Source: CAWUFC02 sp963921335 (GTDB lineage Bacteria > Pseudomonadota > Gammaproteobacteria > Pseudomonadales > Halieaceae). Taken from it: DNA of 64,000 bases. Under the pieces are notes generated by a model, which was not told the origin of the DNA, made no database searches, and saw nothing but the letters and a program-made list of their open reading frames with translations. The stretch lies in assembly GCA_963921335.3 (NCBI GenBank), contig CAWUFC020000001.1, positions 558,001 to 622,000 on the forward strand, given 5' to 3'. A program made the translations under genes and the position numbers. Shown one piece after another: positions 1 through 7,656 of this stretch (positions within the stretch are counted from its first letter, which is position 1; each line of letters begins with the position of its first letter).

Positions 1-210
1 GTAGTGGTCAGCCGGGCCCTGCGTCTGAACGCCGCTGCCGTGATTCTGGCCCACAATCACCCCTCCGGGGTGGCAGAACCTAGCGCTGCAGACCGCAGGA
101 TTACAGAGCGATTGCAGGCGGCGCTGGCCCTGGTGGATATTCGGGTGCTCGATCACGTCATTATCGGCGCCGGGCAGCATTGCTCCTTTGCCGAGCGGGG
201 GCTGCTCTAG
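1..210 (+). CDS. radC: RadC/YicR family JAB-domain protein, C-terminal part
   Basis: The frame is open at the left edge, so only about 69 C-terminal residues are present. The metal-binding HNHPSG motif of the JAB/MPN fold (residues about 17-22 of the fragment) is intact and is followed by a conserved D at the ADRRIT segment and the DHVIIG strand, which is the normal RadC C-terminus. RadC proteins are annotated as DNA repair proteins, but their biochemical role is unsettled. In many gammaproteobacteria radC lies directly upstream of rpmB-rpmG, as here. The start is outside the window. Confidence 0.93.
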   Translation, partial: VVVSRALRLNAAAVILAHNHPSGVAEPSAADRRITERLQAALALVDIRVLDHVIIGAGQHCSFAERGLL

Positions 211-217
211 CCCGCGC

Positions 218-251
218 CACGGCCGGTTTTGGGGTATTTTTGCCGGCCGTG
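218..251. promoter_or_regulatory. Inverted repeat between radC and rpmB
   Basis: A 9-bp perfect inverted repeat (CACGGCCGG at 218-226, CCGGCCGTG at 243-251) encloses a 16-nt T/G-rich loop. It begins 8 nt after the radC stop and ends just before the rpmB promoter, so it may act as a radC terminator. No clean T-run follows it, so this is only a suggestion. Confidence 0.35.
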
Positions 252-257
252 AAATTC

Positions 258-286
258 TTGCTATGCCGGGGTGCTTCTGGTATAAA
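258..286 (+). promoter_or_regulatory. Sigma-70 promoter for rpmB-rpmG
   Basis: TTGCTA (258-263) is separated by exactly 17 nt from TATAAA (281-286). It sits about 88 nt upstream of the rpmB ATG, in a 163-nt non-coding stretch. The spacing and the -10 box match a housekeeping promoter. The leader between promoter and ATG also contains a short CCCC/GGGG hairpin near 310-320 that might take part in ribosomal-protein feedback; that part is speculative. Confidence 0.6.
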
Positions 287-373
287 GTCGCGCTCCGTTT
301 TGAGGGCATCCCCCGATAGGGGTGTTCCGACACTAAATTCACTGATTTCCCTGCTTTTGGGAGAGCGAGAACA

Positions 374-610
374 ATGGCTAGAGTATGTCAGGTCACCGGC
401 AAGCGCCCGGTCACCGGAAACAACGTATCCCACGCGAAGAACCGCACCAAGCGTCGTTTTTTGCCTAATTTGCACAACCATCGCTTTTGGGTTGAGTCCG
501 AGAAGCGTTTTGTGAGCCTGCGAGTGTCCAGCAAGGGCATGCGTATTATCGACAAGAAGGGCATTGACGCAGTCCTCGAAGACCTGCGTGCCCGTGGCGA
601 GAAGGTATAA
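374..610 (+). CDS. rpmB: 50S ribosomal protein L28
   Basis: This 78-residue protein has the L28 signature throughout: the MARVCQVTGKRP start, then GNNVSHA, KRRF-PNL and the RVSSKGMR segment. The length equals the bacterial norm. It lacks the CxxC zinc motif of zinc-type L28 (only one Cys near the N-terminus), so it is a zinc-free form. The ATG follows a GAGAGCGAGA purine stretch. It is the first gene of a two-gene ribosomal operon with rpmG, which starts 12 nt downstream. Confidence 0.98.
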   Translation: MARVCQVTGKRPVTGNNVSHAKNRTKRRFLPNLHNHRFWVESEKRFVSLRVSSKGMRIIDKKGIDAVLEDLRARGEKV

Positions 611-622
611 GGAGTCCCTGTC

Positions 623-778
623 ATGAGAGACAAGATCAAGATGGTTTCCAGTGCCGGTACCGGTCACTACTACACCACTGACAAGAACAAGCGCACCACG
701 CCCGACAAACTGGAAATGAAGAAGTACGATCCGGTTGTCCGCAAGCACGTGATGTACAAGGAATCCAAGATCAAGTAA
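623..778 (+). CDS. rpmG: 50S ribosomal protein L33
   Basis: This is a 51-residue ORF starting MRDKIKMVSSAGTGHYYTT and ending YKESKIK, typical of L33. It has no cysteines, so it is the zinc-independent paralogue type. AAGGAG at about 608-613 (overlapping the end of rpmB) gives a ribosome-binding site about 9 nt before the ATG. It is co-transcribed with rpmB and followed by a strong terminator. Confidence 0.98.
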   Translation: MRDKIKMVSSAGTGHYYTTDKNKRTTPDKLEMKKYDPVVRKHVMYKESKIK

Positions 779-795
779 TTGATCCTGGATGTTCC

Positions 796-821
796 AAAAA
801 CCCGCTGCGGCGGGTTTTTTT
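796..821 (+). terminator. Rho-independent terminator of rpmB-rpmG
   Basis: AAAAACCCGC (796-805), a TGCG loop, and the exact complement GCGGGTTTTT (810-819) continue into further T residues. It lies 17 nt after the rpmG stop. The A-tract on the left makes it potentially bidirectional. Confidence 0.92.
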
Positions 822-860
822 ATGTCCGGAGATAATCTAGTTTGATGCGAGGCGGTGCTT

Positions 861-950
861 GGGATATTGATTCCAGACCGTCGACGGCCATGGACGGCCG
901 GCGTCGAGCCCGCATGGATGCAGCTTTTGCGTGTCTGGAAGCAATATCCC
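861..950. repeat. Long inverted repeat between rpmG and mutM
   Basis: The arms 861-878 and 933-950 are complementary at 17 of 18 positions (GGGATATTGATTCCAGAC against GTCTGGAAGCAATATCCC). Weaker pairing continues outward for about 12 bp, and the 54-bp centre is itself rich in CGAC/GTCG complementarity. It begins 39 nt after the rpmG terminator and ends 34 nt before the mutM ATG. It has no T-run and no coding potential. It could be a small palindromic mobile unit (REP/MITE-like), a structured mutM leader or a cruciform site; one copy is seen in this window. Confidence 0.7.
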
Positions 951-984
951 CAGTGCCGCTGCGTGTTCTAGCAGAGTTTGATTG

Positions 985-1800
985 ATGCCCGAGTTACCTG
1001 AAGTAGAAACCACCCGCCGCGGGATTGAGCCCCATGCCCAATCCCTTGTCGTTGAGTCTGTGGATGTCAGAGAGAGGAGGTTGAGGTGGCCGGTATCGAA
1101 AGAAGTCGAGACCCTGCTGCCGGGCTCGACGGTTGAGCGCATTGATCGTCGTGGCAAGTACCTGTTGTTTCGCACTGAGGCCGGCACCCTGATTGTGCAC
1201 CTGGGCATGTCCGGCTCCCTGCGGGTGGTCACCGCTGACGAGGAAGTACAGAAGCATGACCATGTGGATATCACCATGGCCAGCGGCAAAATCCTGCGTT
1301 ACAACGACCCACGACGCTTCGGCTGCATGCTGTTTACCCTGGCAGACCCCCTGCAGCACGAGCTGCTGGCGAAGCTGGGTCCCGAACCGTTTGAAGAGGA
1401 ATTCACTGCCGCATATCTACACAAGCTGTCCCGCAAGCGCAAAGCAGCGGTAAAGACGTTCATCATGGACAGCCACGTCGTGGTCGGTGTCGGCAATATC
1501 TACGCGAATGAGGCTTTGTACCTGGCGGGTATTCGCCCAGGCCGTGCCGCCGGTCGGGTGTCGCTGGCCAGTTACGAGAAGCTGGTGGCGGCCATTAAGC
1601 AGGTGCTGGCCGCCGCGGTGAAACAGGGCGGAACCACGCTGAGGGATTTCGTTGGCGGTGATGGCAAGCCTGGCTATTTTCGTCAGCAGTTAAACGTGTA
1701 TGACCACGGTGGTGAGCCCTGCCCGGGTTGCGGTGAATTATTGCGCGAAACGCGTTTGGGGCAGCGCAGCACAGTGTACTGCCGCAACTGCCAAACCTAG
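985..1800 (+). CDS. mutM: Formamidopyrimidine-DNA glycosylase (Fpg/MutM)
   Basis: This base-excision repair enzyme removes 8-oxoguanine and formamidopyrimidines and nicks the resulting abasic site. The protein has 271 residues, the family norm. The catalytic N-terminus is MPELPEVE, so Pro2 (the Schiff-base nucleophile after Met removal) and Glu3 are present, and the catalytic Lys lies in RRGKYL (K58). The C-terminal zinc finger has Cys246, Cys249, Cys266 and Cys269. A TTG one codon upstream is in frame, but the family requires Pro directly after the initiator Met, so the ATG at 985 is the start. It converges on coaD with a 2-nt gap. Confidence 0.98.
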   Translation: MPELPEVETTRRGIEPHAQSLVVESVDVRERRLRWPVSKEVETLLPGSTVERIDRRGKYLLFRTEAGTLIVHLGMSGSLRVVTADEEVQKHDHVDITMASGKILRYNDPRRFGCMLFTLADPLQHELLAKLGPEPFEEEFTAAYLHKLSRKRKAAVKTFIMDSHVVVGVGNIYANEALYLAGIRPGRAAGRVSLASYEKLVAAIKQVLAAAVKQGGTTLRDFVGGDGKPGYFRQQLNVYDHGGEPCPGCGELLRETRLGQRSTVYCRNCQT

Positions 1801-1802
1801 CG

Positions 1803-2279
1803 TCAGCTGTACTTGGCCGCGAGGGCCTTGGCCACCGGTTCGGAGACGAACTGGGTGACGTCGCCACCGAGAGCTGCAATTTCTCGCACCAGGGTGGAGG
1901 AGATAAATGACAGATCTTCTGAGGGGGTCAGGAACACCGATTCAAATTCTGGATACATGGCGCGATTCATGTTGGCCAGCTGTAGCTCGTACTCGTAGTC
2001 CGCAACCGCTCGCAGGCCACGCAATACACAATGGGAATTTTTGCTGCGCGCAAAGTCGATCAACAGGTTGGAGAAGCCACACACTTCCACATTGTCCAGG
2101 TGAGCCAGCGATGCCTGGCACAGCTCGATGCGCTCGTCCAGGCTGAACATGGGTGATTTGGCTTCGCTGTAAGCGATGGCCACCACCACATGATCAAACA
2201 ATTTGGCAGCCCGACTGGCCAGGTCAATATGACCGTTGGTGATGGGGTTGAAACTACCCGGGTATATGACAGTTTTCAT
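1803..2279 (-). CDS. coaD: Phosphopantetheine adenylyltransferase
   Basis: It transfers AMP from ATP to 4'-phosphopantetheine, the penultimate step of CoA synthesis. The protein has 158 residues, the usual size. It contains the nucleotidyltransferase YPGSFNPITNGH motif at residues 6-17 and the C-terminal ISSTLVREIA motif that contacts the triphosphate. It lies 36 nt downstream of rsmD on the same strand, a pairing conserved in many bacteria. Confidence 0.98.
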   Translation of the reverse strand: MKTVIYPGSFNPITNGHIDLASRAAKLFDHVVVAIAYSEAKSPMFSLDERIELCQASLAHLDNVEVCGFSNLLIDFARSKNSHCVLRGLRAVADYEYELQLANMNRAMYPEFESVFLTPSEDLSFISSTLVREIAALGGDVTQFVSEPVAKALAAKYS

Positions 2280-2315
2280 AGCATTCCTCTCAGGCTGCGG
2301 ATGCTAAACAAATAA

Positions 2316-2888
2316 TCAGTCGGCGACAAATAACTGATAGCGCACATCGCCGGCGGTTTTATCCCGATGCAGTTGCCAGCTTGCGGGTACGGCGGGCGAT
2401 TCGGATTGCCGCGGTGATTCCAGATACACCAGCGCTTCTGTCGCCAATATACCGCTGTCGCGGAGCGCTTCGCACAGCTCGCTGTGCAGCGCCAGGTCAA
2501 ACGGTGGATCCATAAATACGATGTTAGCCGGCGGGTGTTTGCCTGCCAGATAGTCCTGGGCTGAGACGTTGAAGCATTGGCCTGCGTCGCAAGCCAGGTT
2601 TTGGAGATGTCCGTTAATGGCGTTGATGGCGGCCCTGGCGCTATCGACAAAATGACAGCTGGCAGCACCGCGGGACAGGGCCTCCAGGCCCAGTGCCCCG
2701 CTGCCGGCACATAGGTCCAGGCAATGACTGCCGGGCAGTTCCGGGGCCAGCCAGTTGAACAGGGTTTCCCGCACACGGTCCGGCGTGGGTCGCAACCCGT
2801 CCAGTGACGGAAACGCCAGTTTGCGGCCGCGCCACTGCCCCGCAATAATTCGAAGCTGTCCGCCCTTGTCCCGTCCCATTGCCGCCAT
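2316..2888 (-). CDS. rsmD: 16S rRNA (guanine-966-N2)-methyltransferase RsmD
   Basis: This protein of up to 190 residues has a Rossmann methyltransferase fold. The SAM-binding LDLCAGSGALGLEA motif is followed by the catalytic DPPF motif of N2-guanine methyltransferases (in IVFMDPPF, about residue 140). The N-terminal LRIIAGQWRGRKL and RPTPDRVRETLFNWL are RsmD hallmarks. The start is either the Met at 2888 or a second Met three codons in; neither has a strong ribosome-binding site. It is divergent from ftsY, with 52 nt between the starts, and precedes coaD in a probable operon. Confidence 0.96.
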   Translation of the reverse strand: MAAMGRDKGGQLRIIAGQWRGRKLAFPSLDGLRPTPDRVRETLFNWLAPELPGSHCLDLCAGSGALGLEALSRGAASCHFVDSARAAINAINGHLQNLACDAGQCFNVSAQDYLAGKHPPANIVFMDPPFDLALHSELCEALRDSGILATEALVYLESPRQSESPAVPASWQLHRDKTAGDVRYQLFVAD

Positions 2889-2940
2889 TACACCCTTCAG
2901 TTATCGGTGTTAGGATACGCGCTTTTACCCGCGCTCCAAC

Positions 2941-3969
2941 ATGAAATTCTTCCAACGTAACAAGCAGGCCGAACCCGAGCCAGTGGCAGAGTCGTCCAAT
3001 GAGGATGAAGCGGCGCCAGCGCCTCAGGCTGAGGACGGCAGGCCCGGACTGTTTGGCCGCCTGAAGCAGGGACTGAGTCGCACCAGTAACCAGCTGGCAG
3101 GGGGTTTGGGCAACCTGTTTCTAGGTCGCAAGGAAATCGACGCCGAACTGCTGGAAGAGATCGAAACCCAGCTTCTGTTGGCCGATGTCGGCGTAGAGGC
3201 AAGCGTAGAGATCGTGCAGCGTCTGACTGACCGGGTGTCAAGAAAGGAGCTGGCTGATGCGGATGCCCTGTTTGTGGCACTACGCGAAGAGCTCCGTGCC
3301 CTATTAATCGGTGTTGAGCAGGCGCTCGAACCCGATAGTGCCAAACCCTATGTGATTCTGATGGTAGGCGTAAACGGCGTCGGCAAGACCACCACTATCG
3401 GCAAGCTGGCCCAGCGCTTTCAGGCCGAGGGCAAATCAGTGATGCTGGCTGCCGGGGATACTTTTCGTGCAGCTGCAGTTGAGCAATTGCAGGTCTGGGG
3501 TGAGCGCAACCAGGTCCCGGTGGTGGCTCAACACACAGGCGCCGACAGCGCCTCTGTCATCTTCGACGCACTCCAGTCTGCCCAGTCCAAGGGGGTGGAT
3601 GTGCTGATTGCGGATACCGCCGGTCGTTTGCACAACAAAGACAACCTGATGGAAGAGCTGAAAAAAGTGGTGCGGGTTCTGGGCAAGCTGGACGCCGGGG
3701 CTCCCCATGAGGTCATGCTGGTGCTGGACGCAGGTACTGGCCAGAATGCCCTGGCCCAGGCTGAGAACTTTGGCAAAGCCGTTGGCGTAACCGGGATTAC
3801 CCTGACCAAGATGGATGGCACCGCCAAGGGGGGCATTATCTTTGCGATTGCCCGCAAGCTGGGACTGCCCATACGCTTTATTGGTGTTGGGGAATCGGCT
3901 GAGGACCTGAGGCCCTTCCAGGCCAGCGATTTTGTTGAGGCCCTGCTGCCGGAGGCCAAACAGGGGTGA
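2941..3969 (+). CDS. ftsY: Signal recognition particle receptor FtsY
   Basis: This SRP-receptor GTPase docks ribosome-nascent chain/SRP complexes at the inner membrane. It has 342 residues: an acidic N-terminal A domain (about residues 1-45), the NG-domain helical bundle, then the GTPase motifs GVNGVGKTTT (about 142-151), DTFRAAA, DTAGR and TKMDGTAKGG. The A domain is shorter than in E. coli, as in many gammaproteobacteria. It overlaps ftsE by 4 nt (GTGA), implying translational coupling in an ftsY-ftsE-ftsX unit. Confidence 0.98.
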   Translation: MKFFQRNKQAEPEPVAESSNEDEAAPAPQAEDGRPGLFGRLKQGLSRTSNQLAGGLGNLFLGRKEIDAELLEEIETQLLLADVGVEASVEIVQRLTDRVSRKELADADALFVALREELRALLIGVEQALEPDSAKPYVILMVGVNGVGKTTTIGKLAQRFQAEGKSVMLAAGDTFRAAAVEQLQVWGERNQVPVVAQHTGADSASVIFDALQSAQSKGVDVLIADTAGRLHNKDNLMEELKKVVRVLGKLDAGAPHEVMLVLDAGTGQNALAQAENFGKAVGVTGITLTKMDGTAKGGIIFAIARKLGLPIRFIGVGESAEDLRPFQASDFVEALLPEAKQG

Positions 3970-4634
3970 TAACTTTCGACCGGGTATCCAAGCGTTATCC
4001 GGAAGGGCACGAAGCCCTGAGTGAGGTCAGTTTTACCATCGACTCTGACGAGCTAGTGTTTCTGACCGGGCATAGCGGCGCCGGTAAAAGCACGCTGCTC
4101 AAGCTTATTATGCTGATGGAGCGTCCCAGTCGCGGCCAGGTGCTGGTGAATGGCCAGAACCTGAAGTCGATGCCCGCCAGCCGCATTCCCCAGCTGCGCC
4201 GGGACATCGGCGTGGTGTTTCAGAACCACCAGCTGCTGTTTGATCGCAGTATCTACGATAACGTGGCCCTGCCGCTGGAAATAGCCGGCTATCAGCGTCG
4301 CGAGGTAGGTCGCCGGGTGCGTGCAGCGCTGGACAAGGTCGGACTGCTGGCCCGTGAGAAAGACATACCAATCACCCTGTCCGGCGGCGAGCAGCAGCGA
4401 GTGGGTATTGCGCGGGCCGTGGTCAACAAGCCCCGGATTATTCTCGCCGACGAACCCACTGGCAACCTCGACCCGGCCTTGTCTGCTGAAATCATGCAGT
4501 TGTTTGAACAGTTCAACCAGGTCGGTGTCACGGTGCTGATTGCCAGTCACGATCTGTCCCTGATATCGCGCATGCAACACCGCATCATGACCTTGCGAGA
4601 AGGCCGCATGATCACCGGGGCGAGTGACGTCTGA
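3966..4634 (+). CDS. ftsE: Cell-division ABC ATPase FtsE
   Basis: ATPase partner of FtsX. In the family, the FtsEX complex activates peptidoglycan hydrolases at the septum through periplasmic factors such as EnvC. The 222 residues show Walker A GHSGAGKST (35-43), the signature LSGGEQQRVG (about 138-147) and Walker B ILADEPTGNLD. The GTG start overlaps the ftsY stop, and its own stop overlaps the ftsX ATG (TGATG). Confidence 0.97.
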   Translation: MITFDRVSKRYPEGHEALSEVSFTIDSDELVFLTGHSGAGKSTLLKLIMLMERPSRGQVLVNGQNLKSMPASRIPQLRRDIGVVFQNHQLLFDRSIYDNVALPLEIAGYQRREVGRRVRAALDKVGLLAREKDIPITLSGGEQQRVGIARAVVNKPRIILADEPTGNLDPALSAEIMQLFEQFNQVGVTVLIASHDLSLISRMQHRIMTLREGRMITGASDV

Positions 4635-5605
4635 TGCAGCGCGGATCCGCCAAGGGTGCCAGCCAGTCCAGAACCAACTGGGCCGATGTCTTGCGTGCCT
4701 GGTTGTTGCACCATCGTAGTTCTGCATCTGACAGCCTGCGTCGACTGATCGCTAATCGCATCTCCAGCTTGATGACCTGGCTGGTGATCGGTATTGCCCT
4801 GGCTATGCCTGTGGGCATGGGCGTGGCTCTGGACAACCTCCGCAATGTGGGTAGCAGCCTGGACAATCCCGCTCAGTTATCGCTGTTCCTGCGCCCGGAG
4901 CTGTCCACCGAAGCCGCAGAACAGGTCATGCAATCACTGGAAAACCGGGTCGATATCAGCAGTGCCCGACTGGTCAGCCGGGAGGCAGCGCTGGAAGAAT
5001 TTCAGCAGCTGTCCGGTTTTGGAGATGTACTGCAGAATCTGGATGATAACCCACTGCCCAACCTGATTATTGTCACGCCGTCGGTGACCCGTCTCGATGC
5101 TGAGCAGGCTGAGGTGTTGCGCAACGCGTTGCAGGAGCTGCCGGCAGTGGACCGCGCGGTGCTGGATATGGCCTGGGTGCAACGACTCAACGCACTGATG
5201 TTACTGAGCCAACGCATGGTCATGGCGATGGGCTTGCTGCTGGCACTGGGCGTGCTGCTGGTGATTGGCAACACGATTCGGCTGGCGATTGAGAACCGGC
5301 GCGACGAAATCATTATCGTCAAACTGGTAGGTGGCAGCGATGCCTTTGTACGTCGGCCCTTTCTCTACACCGGCGTTTGGTATGGCCTGGGTGGTGCCGC
5401 GGTGGCATGGCTGGTGATCAGCACTACCCTGTGGTGGCTTGAGCGGCCGTTGGCGGCCCTGGCACTGGTCTACCAAAGCGGCTTTCGGGTGGAGGGCCTG
5501 GGTTTTGCAGGCGGGCTGCAATTATTACTCCTGGGTGCTGTTTTGGGCCTGCTGGGGGCCTGGATGACGGTTGGGCGCCATTTGAGCGCTATTCAGCCCA
5601 GATAA
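4634..5605 (+). CDS. ftsX: Cell-division permease-like protein FtsX
   Basis: A 323-residue polytopic protein with four hydrophobic segments at about 46-67, 195-218, 247-268 and 295-314, plus one large periplasmic loop between the first two, as expected for FtsX. That loop is where EnvC-type activators bind in the family. The N-terminal about 45 residues are cytoplasmic and basic. The ATG overlaps the ftsE stop. Last gene of ftsYEX; the rpoH promoter region starts straight after. Confidence 0.97.
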   Translation: MQRGSAKGASQSRTNWADVLRAWLLHHRSSASDSLRRLIANRISSLMTWLVIGIALAMPVGMGVALDNLRNVGSSLDNPAQLSLFLRPELSTEAAEQVMQSLENRVDISSARLVSREAALEEFQQLSGFGDVLQNLDDNPLPNLIIVTPSVTRLDAEQAEVLRNALQELPAVDRAVLDMAWVQRLNALMLLSQRMVMAMGLLLALGVLLVIGNTIRLAIENRRDEIIIVKLVGGSDAFVRRPFLYTGVWYGLGGAAVAWLVISTTLWWLERPLAALALVYQSGFRVEGLGFAGGLQLLLLGAVLGLLGAWMTVGRHLSAIQPR

Positions 5606-5632
5606 CTCCTTGATTTAAAAGATATTTGTGAC

Positions 5633-5661
5633 TTGACCCCTTATCGGGATTGAACTATTTT
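5633..5661 (+). promoter_or_regulatory. Sigma-70 promoter of rpoH
   Basis: TTGACC (5633-5638), a spacer of exactly 17 nt, and TATTTT (5656-5661). The predicted start of transcription (about 5667-5669) falls within the left arm of the CIRCE element, so a bound repressor would block initiation. It lies in the 114-nt gap between ftsX and rpoH. Confidence 0.75.
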
Positions 5662-5665
5662 AGTT

Positions 5666-5692
5666 TTAGCACTCTAAGATAAAGAGTGCTAA
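5666..5692. promoter_or_regulatory. CIRCE operator (HrcA binding site) upstream of rpoH
   Basis: TTAGCACTC at 5666-5674, exactly 9 nt, then GAGTGCTAA at 5684-5692. This is an exact match to the classical CIRCE consensus TTAGCACTC-N9-GAGTGCTAA, extended by one more complementary pair on each side. CIRCE is the operator of the heat-shock repressor HrcA, usually found before groESL and dnaKJ. Its right edge is 27 nt before the rpoH ATG and its left edge touches the -10 box. No hrcA gene lies in this window. Confidence 0.93.
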
Positions 5693-5719
5693 ACTTGCTG
5701 CCCGAATTTGGAGAGTATT

Positions 5720-6580
5720 ATGTCATCAACCAGCTTACAGCGTGTCGACCCCCTTGTACCCGGGGCCAACCTGAGCGCCTATCTGTCGGCGGTCGGTTCG
5801 ATTCCTGTGCTCAGCGCCGAGCGTGAGCGCGAGCTGGCGGAAGATCTCTACTACAACGAAAACCTCGATGCGGCGCGTGAGCTGGTCATGTCACACCTGC
5901 GTTTTGTGGTGCACATTGCCAAAAGCTATAACGGCTACGGCCTGGCTGAAGCTGACCTGATTCAGGAAGGTAATGTTGGGCTGATGAAGGCGGTGAAGCG
6001 TTTTGATCCCAGCCGTGGTGTTCGCCTGGTCTCCTTTGCTGTGCACTGGATCAAGGCCGAAATGCACGAGTTTATTCTGCGCAATTGGCGTATCGTGAAA
6101 GTGGCCACCACCAAGGCCCAGCGCAAGCTGTTCTTCAATCTGCGTAGCCAGAAGAAGCGTCTGGGATGGTTGAGCCAGGCGGAGGCCGAAGCGGTGGCAG
6201 AAGATTTGGGTGTCGATGTGGCTGAAGTTCAGAAGATGGAAGGCCGTCTGGCTGCCCATGACATGACATACGACATGCCCTCTGACTCCGATGATGACGA
6301 CAGCTATCACGCGGCACCGGTGAATTACCTGGAAGATAAACGTCAGGATCCGGCTCTGCTGGTTGAAGATGCTGATTATCGCGACAGCAGCGAACAGCAG
6401 CTGCATAAGGCCCTGGCCGACCTGGATGAGCGTTCTCGCGATATTCTGGCCCAGCGCTGGCTGGCGGAAGACAAGGCCACCTTGCATGAGCTGGCTGACC
6501 AGTACGGCGTCTCGGCGGAGCGCATTCGCCAGCTAGAGCAGAACGCGATGAAGAAACTGCGGCTGGCCATCGCCGCCTGA
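5720..6580 (+). CDS. rpoH: RNA polymerase heat-shock sigma factor sigma-32
   Basis: This sigma factor of 286 residues directs transcription of chaperone and protease genes. It contains region 2 (DLIQEGNVGLMKAVKRFDP), the RpoH box with QRKLFFNLR (about residues 133-141) that separates it from RpoD/RpoS, and a region 4.2 helix-turn-helix (ATLHELADQYGVSAERIRQLEQ). An in-frame TTG exists four codons upstream, but the ATG at 5720 has GGAGAG 5 nt before it and is preferred. It lies downstream of ftsX as in E. coli. Regulation is suggested by the promoter/CIRCE pair upstream. Confidence 0.97.
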   Translation: MSSTSLQRVDPLVPGANLSAYLSAVGSIPVLSAERERELAEDLYYNENLDAARELVMSHLRFVVHIAKSYNGYGLAEADLIQEGNVGLMKAVKRFDPSRGVRLVSFAVHWIKAEMHEFILRNWRIVKVATTKAQRKLFFNLRSQKKRLGWLSQAEAEAVAEDLGVDVAEVQKMEGRLAAHDMTYDMPSDSDDDDSYHAAPVNYLEDKRQDPALLVEDADYRDSSEQQLHKALADLDERSRDILAQRWLAEDKATLHELADQYGVSAERIRQLEQNAMKKLRLAIAA

Positions 6581-6586
6581 CCCGCA

Positions 6587-6973
6587 GTGTCCCCCCGCCT
6601 GTTTATCACCCTGGCAGCGATTAGTGGATTGTTGGCAGTAGCTCTGGGTGCATTTGGCGCCCATGCCCTGAAAGCCCGTCTCGATAGCGCCGCCCTGGCC
6701 GTCTATGAAACCGCCGTGCAATATCACTTCTATCACAGCCTGGCCTTGTTGGCCGTTGGCATGCTATCTCTTTGGTTTCCCCAAACTGGCACACTCAAAC
6801 TGAGCGGCCGGGCTTTTACCTTTGGTATCGTCGTATTCAGCGGCAGTCTCTACCTGCTGGCCATCACGGGTATGCGCTGGCTGGGTGCCATTACTCCCAT
6901 CGGTGGCCTGGCCTTTCTGCTGGGTTGGGCCAGCCTGGCCTGGGCCAGCTGGAACCTGACGGACCCCTCATGA
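6587..6973 (+). CDS. DUF423 family membrane protein (YgdD-like)
   Basis: A small 128-residue integral membrane protein with four hydrophobic helices and the family pattern GAFGAHALK near the N-terminus, then YHFYHSLALL and GSLYLLAITG. The function of DUF423 proteins is not established. The GTG start lies 6 nt after the rpoH stop, so it is probably in the rpoH transcript. The stop overlaps the trmB start (ATGA). Confidence 0.9.
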   Translation: MSPRLFITLAAISGLLAVALGAFGAHALKARLDSAALAVYETAVQYHFYHSLALLAVGMLSLWFPQTGTLKLSGRAFTFGIVVFSGSLYLLAITGMRWLGAITPIGGLAFLLGWASLAWASWNLTDPS

Positions 6974-7656
6974 CCGATAGGCCCCAGCGCGAGATACGCA
7001 GCTTTGTGCTGCGGGCCGGGCGAATGACCACCGGCCAACAGCGGGCCTGGGACACATACTGGCCTCAATGGGGGCTTTCACCTGAGCAACCCCTGGACGT
7101 TGAGCAAAGCTTTGGCCGTGAGGCACCGCTGGTACTGGAGATCGGTTTTGGTATGGGCGCTAGCCTGGCTGAGCAGGCCAGTATGCAGCCGGAAATCAAC
7201 TGGGTTGGCATAGAAGTACACCGCCCCGGTGTTGGCAAGTTGTTGCAGCTGCTGGGCGAGCAGGGCAGTGACAATGTGCGGGTTTACTGTGACGACGCGG
7301 TGCAGGTCATACGAGATTGTATTGCCGAGAGCAGCTTGCAGGGCGTGCAGATATTTTTTCCCGACCCCTGGCACAAAAAACGCCACCACAAGCGCCGCCT
7401 GATTCAGCCCGCTTTCATAGAATTGCTGCTCAGCAAGATCAGAGTCGGGGGCTTTTTGCATTTGGCAACCGATTGGGAAAACTACGCCGAGCACATGCTG
7501 GAGGTTTTGGAAGCAGAGCCACTGCTGCACAACAGTGCCGGCCCTGGCCAATATAGCCCGCGGCCTGAGTCCAGGCCCCTGACCAAGTTCGAGCAGCGTG
7601 GCCAGCGCCTGGGGCACGGCGTCTGGGACCTTTACTACACGCGCCTCGCGCCCTAG
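6970..7656 (+). CDS. trmB: tRNA (guanine-46-N7-)-methyltransferase
   Basis: It methylates G46 in the variable loop of tRNAs using SAM. The 228-residue frame starts MTDRPQREIRSFVLRAGRMT and carries LEIGFGMGASL (SAM site), the catalytic FPDPWHKKRHHKRR segment diagnostic of TrmB, and the C-terminal TKFEQRGQRLGHGVWDL motif. The ATG overlaps the preceding stop by 4 nt, which fixes the start. Its 3' end overlaps the convergent hemW stop. Confidence 0.97.
   Translation: MTDRPQREIRSFVLRAGRMTTGQQRAWDTYWPQWGLSPEQPLDVEQSFGREAPLVLEIGFGMGASLAEQASMQPEINWVGIEVHRPGVGKLLQLLGEQGSDNVRVYCDDAVQVIRDCIAESSLQGVQIFFPDPWHKKRHHKRRLIQPAFIELLLSKIRVGGFLHLATDWENYAEHMLEVLEAEPLLHNSAGPGQYSPRPESRPLTKFEQRGQRLGHGVWDLYYTRLAP

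Noticed and set aside
837..1289. A minus-strand frame over the inverted repeat and mutM start
   Set aside because: It overlaps mutM antisense and crosses the repeat; no protein-like character.
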